DNA of 53,882 nt from Armatimonadaceae bacterium (GCA_030446525.1 JAUJNC010000023.1:1-53882), one strand, 5' to 3'. Shown: positions 28,965 through 40,675, counted from the first letter of the stretch. Made by a program: numbers and translations. Notes: generated by a model from the letters alone, not told the origin.

Positions 28965-29316
28965 CAACCCGATACCGATCGGTTTGTCTTACTGCGGCCT
29001 CCGCCGGGCCGCTACTCCAGGGGGACGAAGGATGCGTAGCGATCGACTGCGGTTTTCGCGCCGGCTTCGCGCGGCCACTGCCGTATACTTCTGGCGCTCG
29101 CCGGCGCCTGGTGCACACGGGCGGCGTGCGAGCGGCCCTTCGGCCGATTCACCGCGAATCTGGTGATGCTCTGGGCGCCCCCTCGGGGCCGGGGCGCTGT
29201 GGGAGAGTGAGATCACGGCACGATTGCGACATACAGGGGTGACGCCGCTGCGAGCCACGGTCCGTCAAGGCGCGGGCAAGGAGGTTTGTGCGACACACGC
29301 GGCGAACTTGCGGGCC
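28965..29316 (+). other. Spacer with a possible small secreted-peptide gene, not called
   Basis: Around 29032 an ATG begins MRSDRLRFSRRLRAATAV and, with one frame shift, continues LLALAGAWCTRAACERPF, which looks like a lipoprotein-like signal sequence. The remainder has no recognisable domain and ends near 29210. It could be a small gene or the remains of one. Just before the GH116 start I see no convincing promoter. Confidence 0.3.
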
Positions 29317-31922
29317 ATGGAACACAACACCCGAAACGATTTCGCTTCCGTCCGGACGTTCTCCGGACCGAACCTGCAGATCGCCATGCTGATGGGTGGC
29401 GTGGGCGCGGGGGTGCGTCTGCCTCAACGGGCACGGCGGCGTGCAGGATTTGGCGATCCGCAACCGGCCCGCGACGACGGCCCTGCCGGACGGGCACGGC
29501 AGCGGCGACGCGGCCTTCGCCCTCCTCCACATCAAGGGGCCGACGCCGGTGACCAGGCTGCTGGAAGGGCGCTGCCCGTCGAGAAGATCTACGACCAGGG
29601 CCTGCAGGCGCAGGCGCGGCCGGCGCGGCGGCCACGAGGGCCTGCCGCGCTTCGCAGGCTGCACCTTCGAGAACCGCTATCCGTTCGGGCGCGTGCTGCT
29701 GGAAGATCCGCAGGCTCCGCCGCGCGCCGCGGTGACGGGATGGAGTCCGTTCGTTCCCCTCGATGACGTCCACTCCGGCCTGCCCTGCGCCATCCTGGAG
29801 TACACGTTCGAGAACCGCTCGGCCCAGACCGTGGCGTTCGAGTTCTCCTACCACCTGTCGCACCTCGCCGTCCGCCCCGGCAAGAAGTCCGTGACGGGCA
29901 ACGCCGTGATCGGCCCGTGCGCCCTGGGGCGGGCCGGGAGGCCGGCGGCGGGTCTTCTTTTATAACACCGAAGCGCCGGACCACGCGGATTGCGGCACCG
30001 CCGCCTTGTACGCCGTCGGTCGGCAGCCCCGATCAAGGCGATGTGGTTCCGCGGCGGCTGGTTCGACTCGATTTCCGTGCTGTGGCGCGAGGTTTCGACC
30101 GGACAGTTTCGCGCCAACGACGGGGCGGGCGCGGAGGAGGCCACGGGGCGCAACGGCGGCTCGCTCCTCCTCGAAGGCTCGCTGGCGCCGGGCGAGTCGG
30201 TGACGTGCCGGTCGTCATCGCCTGGCACTTCCCCAACGTCGACCAGCGGTACGGCGCCGCACCGCCCAAACCCGGCGCCAGCGCCCTCCCCCTCGCCGCC
30301 GACAGCGGCCCGCAGGCGCCGCCACGTCGTGGCGCCCCCTTTACGCCGGCCGGTGGGGCGACGCACAGCAGGTGGCCCTGTACGTCGCCGGGCGCTACGA
30401 GTCGCTTCGCGCCCCGCACCCGCCTTCGCCGACGCGCTGTGGGACTCGACGCTGCCCCGCACGTCCTGGACGCCATCGCCTCGAATCTGGCCATCCTCAA
30501 GTCGCCGACCGTCCTGCGCCAGGAGAACGGCAACGTTTGGGCCTGGGAAGGCTGCTTCCCGCAGTCGGGCTGTTGCCACGGCACCTGCACCCACGTCTGG
30601 AACTACGCGCAGGCCCCCGCACCTGTTCCCCGCGCTGGAGCGGACGCTGCGCGAACAGGAGTTGGAGCGTTCGATGGACGAGCGCGGCCACGTGCAGTTC
30701 CGCGCCGCGCTGCCCGACGGCCCCACCCGCACGACCGCCACGCCGCCGCCGACGGGCAGCTCGGCGGCATCCTGAAGCTCTTCCGCGACTGGCACATCGG
30801 CGGCGACCGGGCCTGGCTGGAACGGCTGTACCCGCAGGCCAAGCGCAGCCTGGATTACGGCATCCAGGCCTGGGACCCCGACCGCAAAGGCGGCCTCTTC
30901 GAGCCGCACCACAACACCTACGACATCGAGTTCTGGGGGCCGGACGGCATGTGCGGGAGCATCTATGTCGCCGCGCTCGCGGCGATGGCGCCTGGCGCGC
31001 GCGCCCTCGACAGGCCCGAAGACGCCGCGCCGTATGAAGAGCCTGGCCCGGCGCGCCGCCCGGCTGATGGACGAGGAACTGTTCAACGGCGCGTACTACG
31101 AGCAGAGGGTGCAGTGGGGGCCTGCGCGACACCTCGTTCGCCGAAAAGATGGCGGCGTCACCCCCGACAGCAACGAGATGCTGCGGCTCCAGAAGGCCGA
31201 AGGGCCCAAGTATCAGTACGGCCCCGGCTGCCTCTCGGACGGCGTCATCGGCGCCTGGATGGCCAGGATCTACGGCGTCGAAACCCCCCTGAACGGGGAG
31301 AACGTGCGGGGCACGCTCCGGTCCATCTTCGCGCACAACTTCAAGGCCGACCTGTCCGACCACGCCTGCCCCAGCGCCCCGGCTACGCGATGGGTCACGA
31401 ACCCGGCCTGCTGCTTTGCACGTGGCCGCGCGGCGCCAAGCCGACGCTGCCGTTCGTGTACAGCGACGAGGCGTGGACGGGCATCGAGTACCAGGTCGCC
31501 TCGCATCTGATCGAGGAAGCATGGTGGAGGAAGGTCTGGCCCTCGTGTGGGCGGTGCGCGACCGCTATGACGGCCACGTGCGCAACCCCTTCAACGAGTA
31601 CGAATGTGGCAGCTACTACGCCCGCGCCATGGCGTCCTACGCGCTGCTGGGTTCGCTGTCCGGCTTCCGTTACTCCGCCGCCACGAAAACGCTGTGGTTC
31701 GGGCCGAAATCAGGAGGCGAAGAGTTCCGCACCTTCTTCTCGACCGCCGGCGGGTTCGGGACCGTCCGCCTGTGCCGCGACGCGCTGGCGGTCGAGATGA
31801 TCGAAGGCGAGCCTGGCAGTGGAAAGAGTGCGTTTGACTCTCGATGGGGAGCTACGCGAAATCGCCTGGGGCGTTGTCGTCCGGTCGGTGAGACGGCGAT
31901 CAGGGAGAACCTGCGCCGTTAG
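29317..31922 (+). CDS. GH116-family (GBA2-like) glycoside hydrolase, heavily frameshifted
   Basis: Begins [18 protein letters not shown] and, repaired near 29400, [27 protein letters not shown], the N-terminal signature of GBA2-like proteins. The beta-rich N-terminal domain includes [16 protein letters not shown] and [14 protein letters not shown]. The catalytic (alpha/alpha)6 part shows [29 protein letters not shown], the strongly conserved GH116 WNY segment, then [33 protein letters not shown] (catalytic Asp region) and [16 protein letters not shown]. The end reads [15 protein letters not shown] and stops at 31922. At least eight one-base shifts interrupt it. Relatives hydrolyse beta-glucosides or beta-xylosides. 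No signal peptide is visible, so location is uncertain. Confidence 0.85.
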
Positions 31923-31973
31923 AAGGAATGGCCCCCGGGCAGACGCCGGCGCCCCGCTGTCCGCACGTACAAC

Positions 31974-32037
31974 GCCCGCCGCCCGGCCACGCTTCCGCTC
32001 ACGAATCGAACGCGGGCGGAAACGTGGCCGGGCGGGC
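31974..32037. terminator. Large GC-rich hairpin between convergent genes
   Basis: Arms about 31974-31998 and 32012-32037 pair along most of their length with a few bulged bases. It sits between the GH116 gene (+) and the last gene of the export operon (-), a typical convergent terminator position. No strong T run. Confidence 0.55.
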
Positions 32038-32059
32038 ATACTACCTTACCGCTTGCGGA

Positions 32060-32929
32060 TCAGCGCGGGCCGCCGAACCCGTCGCGCGGGCCGCAGCCGC
32101 CGCCGGGGCCGTCGCCCGGGCCGCGGCCGTCCCGGTCACGTCCCTCGCCAAACATCTGCTCCCGCTGCTGCGGCGTCATCTGGCGGAACATCTCCCGCAT
32201 CACCATCCGCTGCTGATCGAACATCTGGCGGCGCACCGCCGGGTCCGCGTTCGAAGCTGCGTCGCCTGCTGCGCCGCGTGTTGCTGCTGCTGCTCCGGCG
32301 TCATCCGCGCCCACTGCGCCGGATCGGCCGCGCCGGCCGGCGCGGCTGCGCGCTTTGCTTGGACGGGTTGGTCACCAGGTACACGGGCTTCAGATTCAGG
32401 CCGGCGATGTACCCCTGGCCTTCTCGGCCGGGACGCGCTGCCCGAGGATCTCCACGGTCCCGGCCGCGGCCGCGCCCACCCGTCCGAACAGGCCGGCCTG
32501 GGCCCGCGCGTAGGCCGCCACGGCGTCCCGTTCCACGCCTGGCCCCTGGCGGGCGCGGGGCAGGTACAGCTTCGCCCAGATGGTGCCCTGCGGCAGCGCC
32601 TTGACCCCTCCGCGATCTGCTGCTCGACGGTTTCGGGAGTCGCGGCAGCCGCGGGCAGCGGGACGCGCTCGGTGATGGTGGAGTCCGCCACCGCGATGAC
32701 GCCGGCGGCCTGGCCGATGCGGGCGAGCGCCTCGGCGGCCGGGCGGGTGCCGGCGCGGGACGGGGCCTCCTGCGGGGCCGGGGCCGCTTGCGGAGCCGGG
32801 GCCACTTGCGGGAGCCGGGGCCTCCTGCGGGGCCGGGGCCGCTTGCGGCGTGCCGGCCGACGCGGCGCGGAGCGCGCCGGCGCAGCGACACTGGCAAGCG
32901 CCGCGACGCTTGGCCGCGACCGTCTTCAC
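32060..32929 (-). CDS. Ala/Pro/Gln-repeat secreted protein at the end of the export operon, frameshifted
   Basis: Start [14 protein letters not shown] is followed by tandem APAPQ(E/A)A repeats encoded by repeated 12-18 bp units near 32760-32850. A conserved-looking domain then reads [22 protein letters not shown]...[17 protein letters not shown] and [35 protein letters not shown]. The C-terminus is Gln/Met-rich ([21 protein letters not shown]) and Gly/Asp-rich. At least three shifts. It is probably exported, but I do not recognise a named family. Its Met-Gln-rich tail resembles that of the other small protein in the operon. Confidence 0.6.
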
Positions 32930-32996
32930 GAGTTCTCATCGTCGTCTCTAAGGCTGATGTGCGTAAACATGCTCGGAAAAACGCCGCCGCGGCCGA

Positions 32997-33747
32997 CTAA
33001 GTCGCCACCAGGTCGGCGTCGGGCGTCGCCATCTGCGCCAGGGCGTCCTGGGCGTCGATCGCTGCGCCACCGCCTCGTCGCTCACCACCAGGCCGTCCTT
33101 GAAGCGGATGATACGTCTGCGTGCTGGGCGATGTCCATCTCGTGCGTGACGATGACGACGGTCTTGCCGGCGCGGTTGAGGCGCTGGAAGATCGCCATGA
33201 TCTCCTCGCCGGTGCGCGTGTCCAGGGCGCCGGTCGGCTCGTCGGCCATCAGGACGGCCGGGTCGTCCACGAGGGCGCGGGCGATGGCGACGCGCTGCTG
33301 CTGCCCGCCCGAAAGCTCGTTGAGCTTGTGGTGCATGCGGTCGCCCAGGCCGACCTCCTCCAGGCACCGGCGCGCGATCCGCTCCCGGTCCGCGCGCCGC
33401 CGTGGTTGTAGAACAGCGGCAGGCTCGACGTTGTGCGCGGCCGACGTGGGCCAGGAGGTTGAATGTTTGGAAGACGAAGCCGATCTTGCGGCTGCGTATC
33501 GCCGCCTACCTGGTCGTCGTTTAAGCGGGCGATCTCGACCCCGTCCAGCTTGTACGAGCCGCTCGTCGGCGTATCCAGGCAGCCGACCAGGTTCATGAAG
33601 GTGGATTTGCGGACCCCGACGGCCCCATGATGGCACGAACTCGCCGCGCGCGACGGTCAGGCTCACGCTTCTCAGCGCGCGCACCTCCACCCTGCCCATC
33701 CGGTACGTCTTGCCCAGGTCTTGTACTTCGATCAGCGCCGAGGACAT
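32997..33747 (-). CDS. MacB/LolD-type ABC transporter ATPase, frameshifted
   Basis: From ATG 33747 (GGGAGGGG just upstream) the protein reads [27 protein letters not shown], the typical start of MacB/LolD ATPases. The Walker A region (about 33600-33650) is damaged by shifts (expected [37 protein letters not shown] is visible). The signature motif [34 protein letters not shown] and the H-loop [11 protein letters not shown] are clear. The repaired end [17 protein letters not shown] stops at 32997. It should power the permease encoded upstream. At least four shifts. Confidence 0.9.
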
Positions 33748-33766
33748 CGCCCGCCCCCTCCCCTTT

Positions 33767-34504
33767 CTATGCAGCGCGCGCCTGCAGCTTTGGCCATCAT
33801 CTCGTTCATGCGCTGCTTGGCGCGCGCGCGCATCCCTTCGAAGGGGAGCGTATCCGGGTTGAGCGGGTTGTACTCCCTCGGGTTGGGCATCCGGCTCGGG
33901 TCGAACCTCCGCCCGCCCCCGCCGGGTCCCCCGCGCCGCCCGGGCCGCCAGCGGAGCCGACCGCCGCCCGGACCACCGCCGCCGGGACGACCGCCGCCAG
34001 CCGCCCCCGCCGCCGGGGCCATCGCCGCGGCGGCCATCCTGGTCGCGCTCACCATTTTTTTGATCTGGGCAGGGTGAGCGCGAAGCCGTGGCCCGTTTGT
34101 TCACCTGCTTCTCCGCGTCCGTCATCGTGGGCTTGCTCCGCCACGCCTTCATCACGGCCAGCACCTTCCTCGCCTGGTCTTTGGTGAGCCGGGTCGGGGT
34201 CACTGCTCCAGCATCGCCATGCCCCCCATGGTCTGCTGGAGCAGTCCGCCATTCTTGTGGCTGTCCCCGAACTGCCAGGCTTTCATCTTGGCCTGCGCCG
34301 CGGGCGACATCTGGAACCCGCCGCCGGGCCCCCCTGGGCCGCCGGGACCACCGGGCCCTGCGCCATCACGCCCGGCGCCAGGGCGGCGGTCAGGGCCGCC
34401 GCCGCGATCCATCGAACACGAAACCTCGCGTTTTTCTCCTTCTTCTCCCCCTTCCCGGAGCGGGGAAGGGGCACCTCCGGGGTACCCGGGGTCAGGTTAT
34501 TCAT
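33767..34504 (-). CDS. Gly/Pro-rich secreted helical protein between the export permease and ATPase genes, frameshifted
   Basis: An N-terminal hydrophobic signal ([20 protein letters not shown]) precedes a Gly-Pro tract and then [23 protein letters not shown]...[12 protein letters not shown]. After a shift come [32 protein letters not shown] and FALTLP. A second Gly/Pro-rich block follows, then [24 protein letters not shown] and [14 protein letters not shown]. The repaired stop is at 33767. The helical segments could be a CpxP/Spy-like or substrate-like module, but I cannot assign a family. The start is uncertain because the 5' codons overlap the REP-like repeat. Confidence 0.55.
34446..34496. 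repeat. REP-like intergenic repeat, copy B
   Basis: A 51-bp match to the element at 20122-20172, with the hairpin CCTTCCC-loop-GGGAAGG then GGGCACC, GGTACCC and GGGGTCAGG. It lies between the permease stop and the Gly/Pro-rich gene. Confidence 0.6.
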
Positions 34505-35833
34505 ACCGCAGCGCTTCGATCGGGTGGAGCTTCGAGGCCTTGAGCGCCGGATAGAATCCGAAAAAGACGCCGACGATGGCCGAAGCTGAAAGTTACAGAT
34601 TTGTTCCCGGCGCGATCACGACGCGCCACTCGTTGGCCGAACTCACCAGGTTGGACCCGACGACGCCGAAGAGGACGCCGAGCAGCCCGCCGACGAGTGA
34701 CAGGAACAGCGCTCGAGCACAAAAACTGCGAAAGGATGTCGCGCCGGCGCGCCCCGATGGTTTTGCGGACGCCGATCTCGCGCGTCCTTTCGGTCACCGA
34801 CACCAGCATGATGTTCGCGATGCCGATGCCGCCCACCACCAGGGACACGATCGCCAGATACGTGATCAGCGACGAGAAGGTGTCCTGCTGCGCGTTCTGC
34901 GTCTCGGCAAGCTCCGCCTGATTGAAGATGATGAAGTCCGCCGCGTTGTCGCCGGTGATCTTGTGCTGCCGGCGCAGCACGGTTTCGATCTCCCGCTGCG
35001 CCCGGCTCATCAGCCCGAACGAGCGCGCGCTGGCAGGTGATGCCGCGCAGGTTCTCCATGCCGAACAGGCGCCGCATCGCCGTGGTGACCGGCACGTACA
35101 CGGAGTCGTCCGGGTTGCCGCGGAACCCCTGGCTGCCCTTCTCCTTGACCAGGCGATCACCTCGAAGTTCTGGCCGCCGATCCGGATGGACTTGCCGATC
35201 GGCGACTGCCGGTCGAACAGGTCGGTGGCCGTCGTCTGGCCGAGGACGGCGCACGCCCGCAGGCCCTTGGACATCCTGCTCGGTGAAGTAACGGCCGGTC
35301 TGCGGCGCGTGGTTGCTGATCAGCGGGTAGGCTTCACCCGTCCCGTTGACGGTGACGTTGGTGTTTTTGTTCTCGTACTTGACCTGGCTGCTCTGGCTGA
35401 CCTCGGGCGAGACGCGCCCCACCGAGGGGCATGAGCGCAGGATCGCGGCGGCGTCTTCCAGCACCAGGGTGCTGCTCGAGCCGAAGCCGAAGCTGATGGC
35501 CCCGCGCCGCTGCTGCCCGGGGCGGACCGAGAGCACGTTGGTGCCCAGGCGCTGGATCGATTCGGCGACCGCCTCGCGCGAGCCCTGCCCGATCGCGATG
35601 GCGATGATGACGGCGCCCACGCCGATGATCACGCCGAGCATGGTCAGGACCGAGCGGAGCTTGTTGGCCCCCAGGCCGCGCAGGGCCATCACGACGCTGA
35701 CCAGGGCGGGCCCGAAAAGGGCCGGGGGCCCGCCCTGGTCGGCCGGGGGCCCGCCCTGGTCGGCCGGGCGCGGCTCCGTCTCCGGCTGCGGCCGGACGGC
35801 CTCTTCGCGTACCAGTGTCTGCTTCACTGCCAT
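34497..35833 (-). CDS. MacB-like ABC transporter permease, frameshifted
   Basis: Start [14 protein letters not shown], then a tandem [13 protein letters not shown] repeat and [36 protein letters not shown], the first membrane helix of MacB/FtsX-like permeases. The MacB periplasmic core domain follows ([52 protein letters not shown]). The later helices include [44 protein letters not shown]. The end, repaired, is HPIEALRYE with stop at 34497. At least four shifts. It exports a substrate from the periplasm or inner membrane together with the adaptor and TolC-like channel. Substrate unknown. Confidence 0.9.
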
Positions 35834-35834
35834 T

Positions 35835-37619
35835 TTACCGCCGTCCCCCCCCGGTGCTGCTCGGCCCCCGGCTGCCGCCGAACGGGCTGCCGCTGGACGA
35901 GCGCTGCGGCGTCGGCTCGATCGTCTGCGTGACGACCGTCTCGCCCGCTTCGAGCCCTTTCACCACCTCCACCGTGTCGTTGCCCTCCAGCCCGATCTCG
36001 ACGGGGCGCCGCACGGCCTTGACGTCGACGAGCACGTCCGGCTCGGCGGGGGTGCCGGATTCGGGGTCCGCGGGGGCGCGCGTGCCGCCCCGCGCGATCT
36101 CGACGAAGCTGCCCTGGTCGTCGCTGCGCACGGCCTCGCCGGGCACGCTGACGACGTCTTCCTTCTCGTCGACGATGAACTCGCAGGTGGCGTTCATGCC
36201 GGGCTTGAGCAGGCGGAACGTCGGCGACGAGTTGTCGATCTCGACGCGCACGGCGACCGTGGTGACGTTCTGCTCGACCGCGGCCTGCGGGTCGACGCGG
36301 GCCACCTTGCCTTCGAAGGGGATGCCGGGGTAGGCTTCGATGTTCACTTCCACCGTCTGGCCTTCGTCGACGCTGGCGATGTCGGTCTCGTCGACCGACA
36401 CGTTGACGTACATCTTGGAGACGTCGCCGAGCTGGAGGATGCTGGTGCCCGTGGAGCTCAGTGACAGGCCCGACGTGATGATGGTCCCCTGCTCCACGTA
36501 CTTCTTGAGGATGACCCCGCCGGAGGGCGCGCGCACCGTGGTTTGCTCCAGCGTGTTGCGGGCGTTCTCCATGGTGGCCTCGGCGCGCGCGGTGCTGGCC
36601 CGGGCGGTTTCGATGTCGTAGCGGCGGATGTCATTGTTGGCCCGGTTGGCGATCGCCTGCTGCAGCCCGGCCTGCGCCTGTTCGACCTGGGCCTCCCACT
36701 GCTGCACGGCGGCGCGCGCCTCGTCCACCGCGTTCCTGCGGCTCTGGATGTCCACCGTCTGCGCTTTGGCGTTCTCCACCTGCGCCAGCGCCTGGGCCAC
36801 CCGGGCGTCGGCGGCCTCGCGGGCGGCCCGCTGCTCCGCCTCGATCGTGCGCAGCCGCTCGCGGGCCGACTGCACCTGTGCGGTCGTCACGCCGTAGTTG
36901 GCCTCGGCCTGGTCCACCAGCTGCTTGGAAACGAAGCCCTTGGCCTCGAGCGTTTTTTGCCGGTTCAGGTTGGCCTGGGCGTTCTTGTCGTTGGCCGCGG
37001 CCTGGTCATAGGCGGCCTGGGCGGCGGCGCGCTCCTGCGGCTGCGTCGCGTCGAGCTGCCGGCGCTGCTGCACGGTGCTCTGGTGGTTCGCCTCGGCCTG
37101 ACGGATGGCCGTCTCGGTCTGCCGCGGCTGGGACTTCGACTGAGCCTGGGCCGTCTGCAGACGCACCTTGGCGGCCCGCAGGCTGGCCAGGGAGGAGTTG
37201 AGCTGCGCGCGCGCGTTCTGGATGGCGATGTTGCTTTGCCGCACCTGGAGCTGGTACGACGAGCCGTTCTGCAGCACGCGGGCGCGGGCGGCGTCGATGT
37301 CGGCCTGCGCGGTGTTCACGGTCAGCTGGGTGTCCGAGGGGTCGATGCGCGCCAGCACCTGCCCTTTCGTGACTTCGCTGCCGACGTCCACCAGGAGCTG
37401 GTCGACGCGCCCGCCGGCTTTGGACTTGATGTCCACGAAGGTCCACGGCTGGAGCGTGCCGCTGGCCGAGACGGTCTTCTTGACCGTACCCTGCTCCACC
37501 TTGGCCACCTTGTACTGCGTTTTTTCCGCCGCGGCGGGGACGCGGCTTCGCGAAGCGACGAGGACGCCGCCGGCGACCACCAAGATCGTCAGGGCGATCA
37601 AAGAAAGGATGCGTTTCAT
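35835..37619 (-). CDS. HlyD/MacA-type periplasmic adaptor with long coiled coil
   Basis: 594 residues, longer than the usual 370-400 of MacA. The N-terminal helix MKRILSLIALTILVVAGGVL anchors it. A lipoyl/biotinyl-like half reads VSASGTLQPWTFVDIKSKAGGRVDQLLVDVG and GQVLARIDPSD. Residues about 90-330 form an extended Ala/Gln/Arg-rich coiled coil (NTAQADIDAARARVL...QTETAIRQAEANHQ). The second lipoyl half and beta-barrel follow (TVRAPSGGVILKKYVEQGTII, SKMYVNVSVDETDI). It bridges the permease and the TolC-like channel. The whole frame is intact, in contrast to its neighbours. It starts 11 bp after the TolC-like stop. Confidence 0.92.
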   Translation of the reverse strand: MKRILSLIALTILVVAGGVLVASRSRVPAAAEKTQYKVAKVEQGTVKKTVSASGTLQPWTFVDIKSKAGGRVDQLLVDVGSEVTKGQVLARIDPSDTQLTVNTAQADIDAARARVLQNGSSYQLQVRQSNIAIQNARAQLNSSLASLRAAKVRLQTAQAQSKSQPRQTETAIRQAEANHQSTVQQRRQLDATQPQERAAAQAAYDQAAANDKNAQANLNRQKTLEAKGFVSKQLVDQAEANYGVTTAQVQSARERLRTIEAEQRAAREAADARVAQALAQVENAKAQTVDIQSRRNAVDEARAAVQQWEAQVEQAQAGLQQAIANRANNDIRRYDIETARASTARAEATMENARNTLEQTTVRAPSGGVILKKYVEQGTIITSGLSLSSTGTSILQLGDVSKMYVNVSVDETDIASVDEGQTVEVNIEAYPGIPFEGKVARVDPQAAVEQNVTTVAVRVEIDNSSPTFRLLKPGMNATCEFIVDEKEDVVSVPGEAVRSDDQGSFVEIARGGTRAPADPESGTPAEPDVLVDVKAVRRPVEIGLEGNDTVEVVKGLEAGETVVTQTIEPTPQRSSSGSPFGGSRGPSSTGGGRR

Positions 37620-37629
37620 GACGTGCCTC

Positions 37630-39072
37630 CTATTGGGCGATGCGGTCCGCCTGCCCGACCGCCCGCGCGAGCTGGGCGTCGGCCGAGAAAAAGTCGTAGG
37701 TGGCCTGGACGTAGTTGGTCTGGGCCTGCACCAATTGGGTCTGCGCGTTGATCACCTCCACCACGGTGCCCACGCCCTCGCGGCGGGACTCGATGGCGGC
37801 GTCATAGTTTATCTGGGCCGCCCGCTGGGCGGCCTCGGCGGCGGGTATGCGGGCGCGCGCCTCCGACAGGAGGCGGTACGACTGCTCGACCTCGACGGCG
37901 ACCTGCTGGCGCAGCGACTGGAGCCGCGCCTCGGAGGCGCGCAGCGCCGCTTCGGACGCGCGCACCTGGGCGCGCGCCTGGCCCGCGTCGAAGAGCGGGT
38001 ACGACACCTGCGCCGTGATCTCGCGGTTGTTGCCGCTGTCGGGCGAGAACTGGTAGCCCAGCGCGGTGTCGCTGGTGATCAGCACGCCCGAGTTTATCCT
38101 CGCCAGGCGCACGTCCGCGCGGTCGATGTCGATCGTCTGGCCCGACCGGGCGACGTCGGGCCGCGCGCGGTACGCGAGGCGATATAATCGGCTATGACGT
38201 CCTCGGGGCGCGGCGGACCCGGGGGGCGGCGCCCTTTTCCCAGGACGGCCGTGGCCGGGGTGTCCGGCGTCGGCGCGGGTGCCGCGGCCAGCGTCAGCCG
38301 CCCCCCGCCCGCAAGGCCCAGGGCGTTCTTGAACTGCGCCTGGGCCACGTCGGCGTTGTTGCGCGCCTGCAGGAGCCTCCACCTGCGCGTTCGCGAGGTC
38401 CGCCTCGGCCTGAAGGATGTCGATCCGGCGCGCCACCTCCGCCTCGACCTGGCGCGCACCACCTCGAGCGTGTTCTGCGCCCGCTCCACCTGCGCCTGGG
38501 CGACCCGGACCAGGGCCTCGTGCGCAGCACGGCGAAGTACCGGTCGGCGACATTGGCGATGACGAGGAGGCGCGTGTCCTGCTCCCCGAACTCGGCGGCG
38601 CGCAGTGACGAGCGCGCCTGCCGCGCGCTCGTCTGCCGCTGGCCCGAATCGTAGAGCAGGTAGCGCAGGGAAAGGTCGCCCTGCCGGGTTTCGCGCGTCG
38701 AGCTCCGCGGCAGGCTGACCTGATCGCCGCCTTGCCCGTTCGAGAAGCGGCCCGCGTCCACGAACGTGTAGTTGCTTATGTACGTGTACTGCGGCGTGAT
38801 GGTGGGAAGAAAGCGCGCGTTCGCCTGCTGGAGCCGCTCCGACGCGGCGTCGCGGTCGGCGGCGGAGGCGGCGATGTCGGGCTGGAGCCGCAGCGCGACG
38901 CGGATCGCCTCCCCCGGCGTCATGGACTGGGCAGATTCATGCCCACACCCGGCGCCGGCTGCACGGCCGAGGCCTGCAGGGCGGGCGCCTGAGCCAGCGA
39001 CGGCAGGGCCGTGGCTGTCGCCAGGGTCACCACGAGTACGACCGAGCGAGAATACAAGATGGGAAAGTCCAT
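37630..39072 (-). CDS. TolC-family outer-membrane channel, frameshifted
   Basis: From ATG 39072 a signal peptide (LVVTLATATALPSLAQA) is followed, after a shift near 38935, by MTPGEAIRVALRLQPDI, the usual start of a TolC repeat. The beta-barrel/helix segments include YISNYTFVDAG, LRYLLYDSGQRQTSARQAR and later VSYPLFDAGQARAQVRASEAAL, then YRLLSEARARIPAAEAAQRAA and NYVQATYDFFSADAQLARAVG. At least three shifts. Two related halves of the coiled barrel are visible, as in TolC. It provides the outer-membrane exit for the HlyD-MacB system. Confidence 0.88.
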
Positions 39073-39115
39073 ACGGGACAGCGTCTCCTTACGACGTCTT
39101 CTTATTTTTTACGAG

Positions 39116-40675
39116 TTACGAGCGAGCAAACTGGGCGCCCGCCCGGCGGCGCTCTGGGCCGCCGGCGCGGGCGGATCTTCCGGGAAAGCTGCCCCCGCCC
39201 GGGGCAGCGTCACGTCCACGGCGGTGCCCTCCCCGGGCGTGCTGTGGATGGCGAGGAGCCGCCGTGCGCCTCGACGATGGTTTTGCAGATGGCTTCAGCC
39301 CGAGCCCCGTCCCGCCGTGGGCGCGCGCGTGCCGCATCGACACGGTAGAAGCGCTCGAAAAGGTGGGGCAGGTGCTCCGCGCGATGCCCTCACCGGTGTC
39401 CGCCACCCGCGCCACGACCGCGTCGCCCTCCGTGTACGCGGAGACGGTGATCTGCCCCTCGGCTGGCGTGTGGCGCGCCGCGTTGTCCAGCAGATTGGCG
39501 AACAGGCGGACGAGGTGGTGGGCGTCGCCCACCACAGCGCCGGATCCGCCACGTTCAGATGGATCGGGGCGGTTCCGGCTTGCCAGCCGCCCCGGCCGCA
39601 TCCTCCAGCACCTCCAGGAGCGGCGTGGGTGCTACGTTCAGCGGCAGCCGGCCGCCGTCGGAAACGGGCCAGGAGCAGCAGGTCCTCCACGATGCGCGTC
39701 GTCATGTCGGCGGCACGGTCCACGGCCTCCAGGGCCTGGCGGTATTGCGCCGCCGCCCGCTCCCCGCGCAGCGCCAGGCTGGTGTTCGCCTTGATGATGG
39801 TCAGCGGCGTGCGCAGGTTTCGTTGCGAGGCGTCGGACGTGAACCGGCGCTCCTGCTCGAAGGCGCGCTCCAGCCGCCCCAGCATCGCGTTGAACGTGGC
39901 GGCGAGCTGGGCGAACTCGTCCCCGCCCGCGACGGGCAGCCGCTCGGACAGGTCCCGCGCCCCGATCCGGCCCGCCGCCTGCGTGATGTGCCGCACCGGC
40001 CGCAGCGCGCGGCTGGTCAGGTACGCCCCCCCGGCCGCGGCGATCAGCAGGCTCAGCGGGATGAAGGCCAGCAGCGTGCGCGCGTGAGCCGCCCGACGCC
40101 CAGTTCAGTTCGGCCAGCGGCCGCGCCGCCTGGAGCACGCCCGCGATGCGCCCGTCCCTGGCGCGCAGCGGCACGGACAGGACGCGCACCGGCTCGCCGC
40201 CGACCAGCACGGTGGAGGGCACGTCCCGCCCTCGCGCGCGGACAACGAGAAGGCGGCCGGGTCCCACGGGCCGTCGCCCCCCACGGTGGCATCGGCTTGC
40301 CCTCGGGGTGAGGACGCGGAACTCGACGCGCCGGGATCCCTTTCCTCCACGCCCCCACCCTCTTGCGTCCGGGGGCGCCCGTCGGGACGCGACTCCCTTC
40401 CTCCGCGGGACTCCACTTCGGCGCGGCGCCCCTGTTCGCCGCCCGGCAGCCGCCCGGGGGCGCCGCCCCGGCCGACCGGTGCCGGCCCGTGCTCCCGGAA
40501 ATAGCGGCCGAAACCCTGGCCGAAGCGATCCAGCTCCGCGTCTATGTCCTGCAGGATGTTCTTCTGCACTTGGTACCGGAGCAGCCCGCCGAAGGCCAGC
40601 AGGGCGATGGCGAGCGCGAGCGCTCCCGAGCGTCAGCCGGAGGCGGACGGACGATAGCCGCAGCCCGGGTCCCAC
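39116..40675 (-). CDS. Sensor histidine kinase, frameshifted, phosphoacceptor region altered
   Basis: Starts at GTG 40675, overlapping the end of the response-regulator gene. An extracytoplasmic part (QDIDAELDRFGQGFGRYFREH) precedes a HAMP-like region (MRHITQAAGRIGARDLSERLPV...ATFNAMLGRLERAFEQERRFTSDAS). The H box should read DASHELRTPL, but here it is DASQRNLRTPL, explained by extra bases at about 39825. The ATPase domain shows RLFANLLDNAARHTPAEGQITV (N box), VARVADTGEGIA (G1) and GGTGLGL (G2). At least four shifts. It probably signals to the adjacent OmpR-type regulator to control the export operon. Confidence 0.85.
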
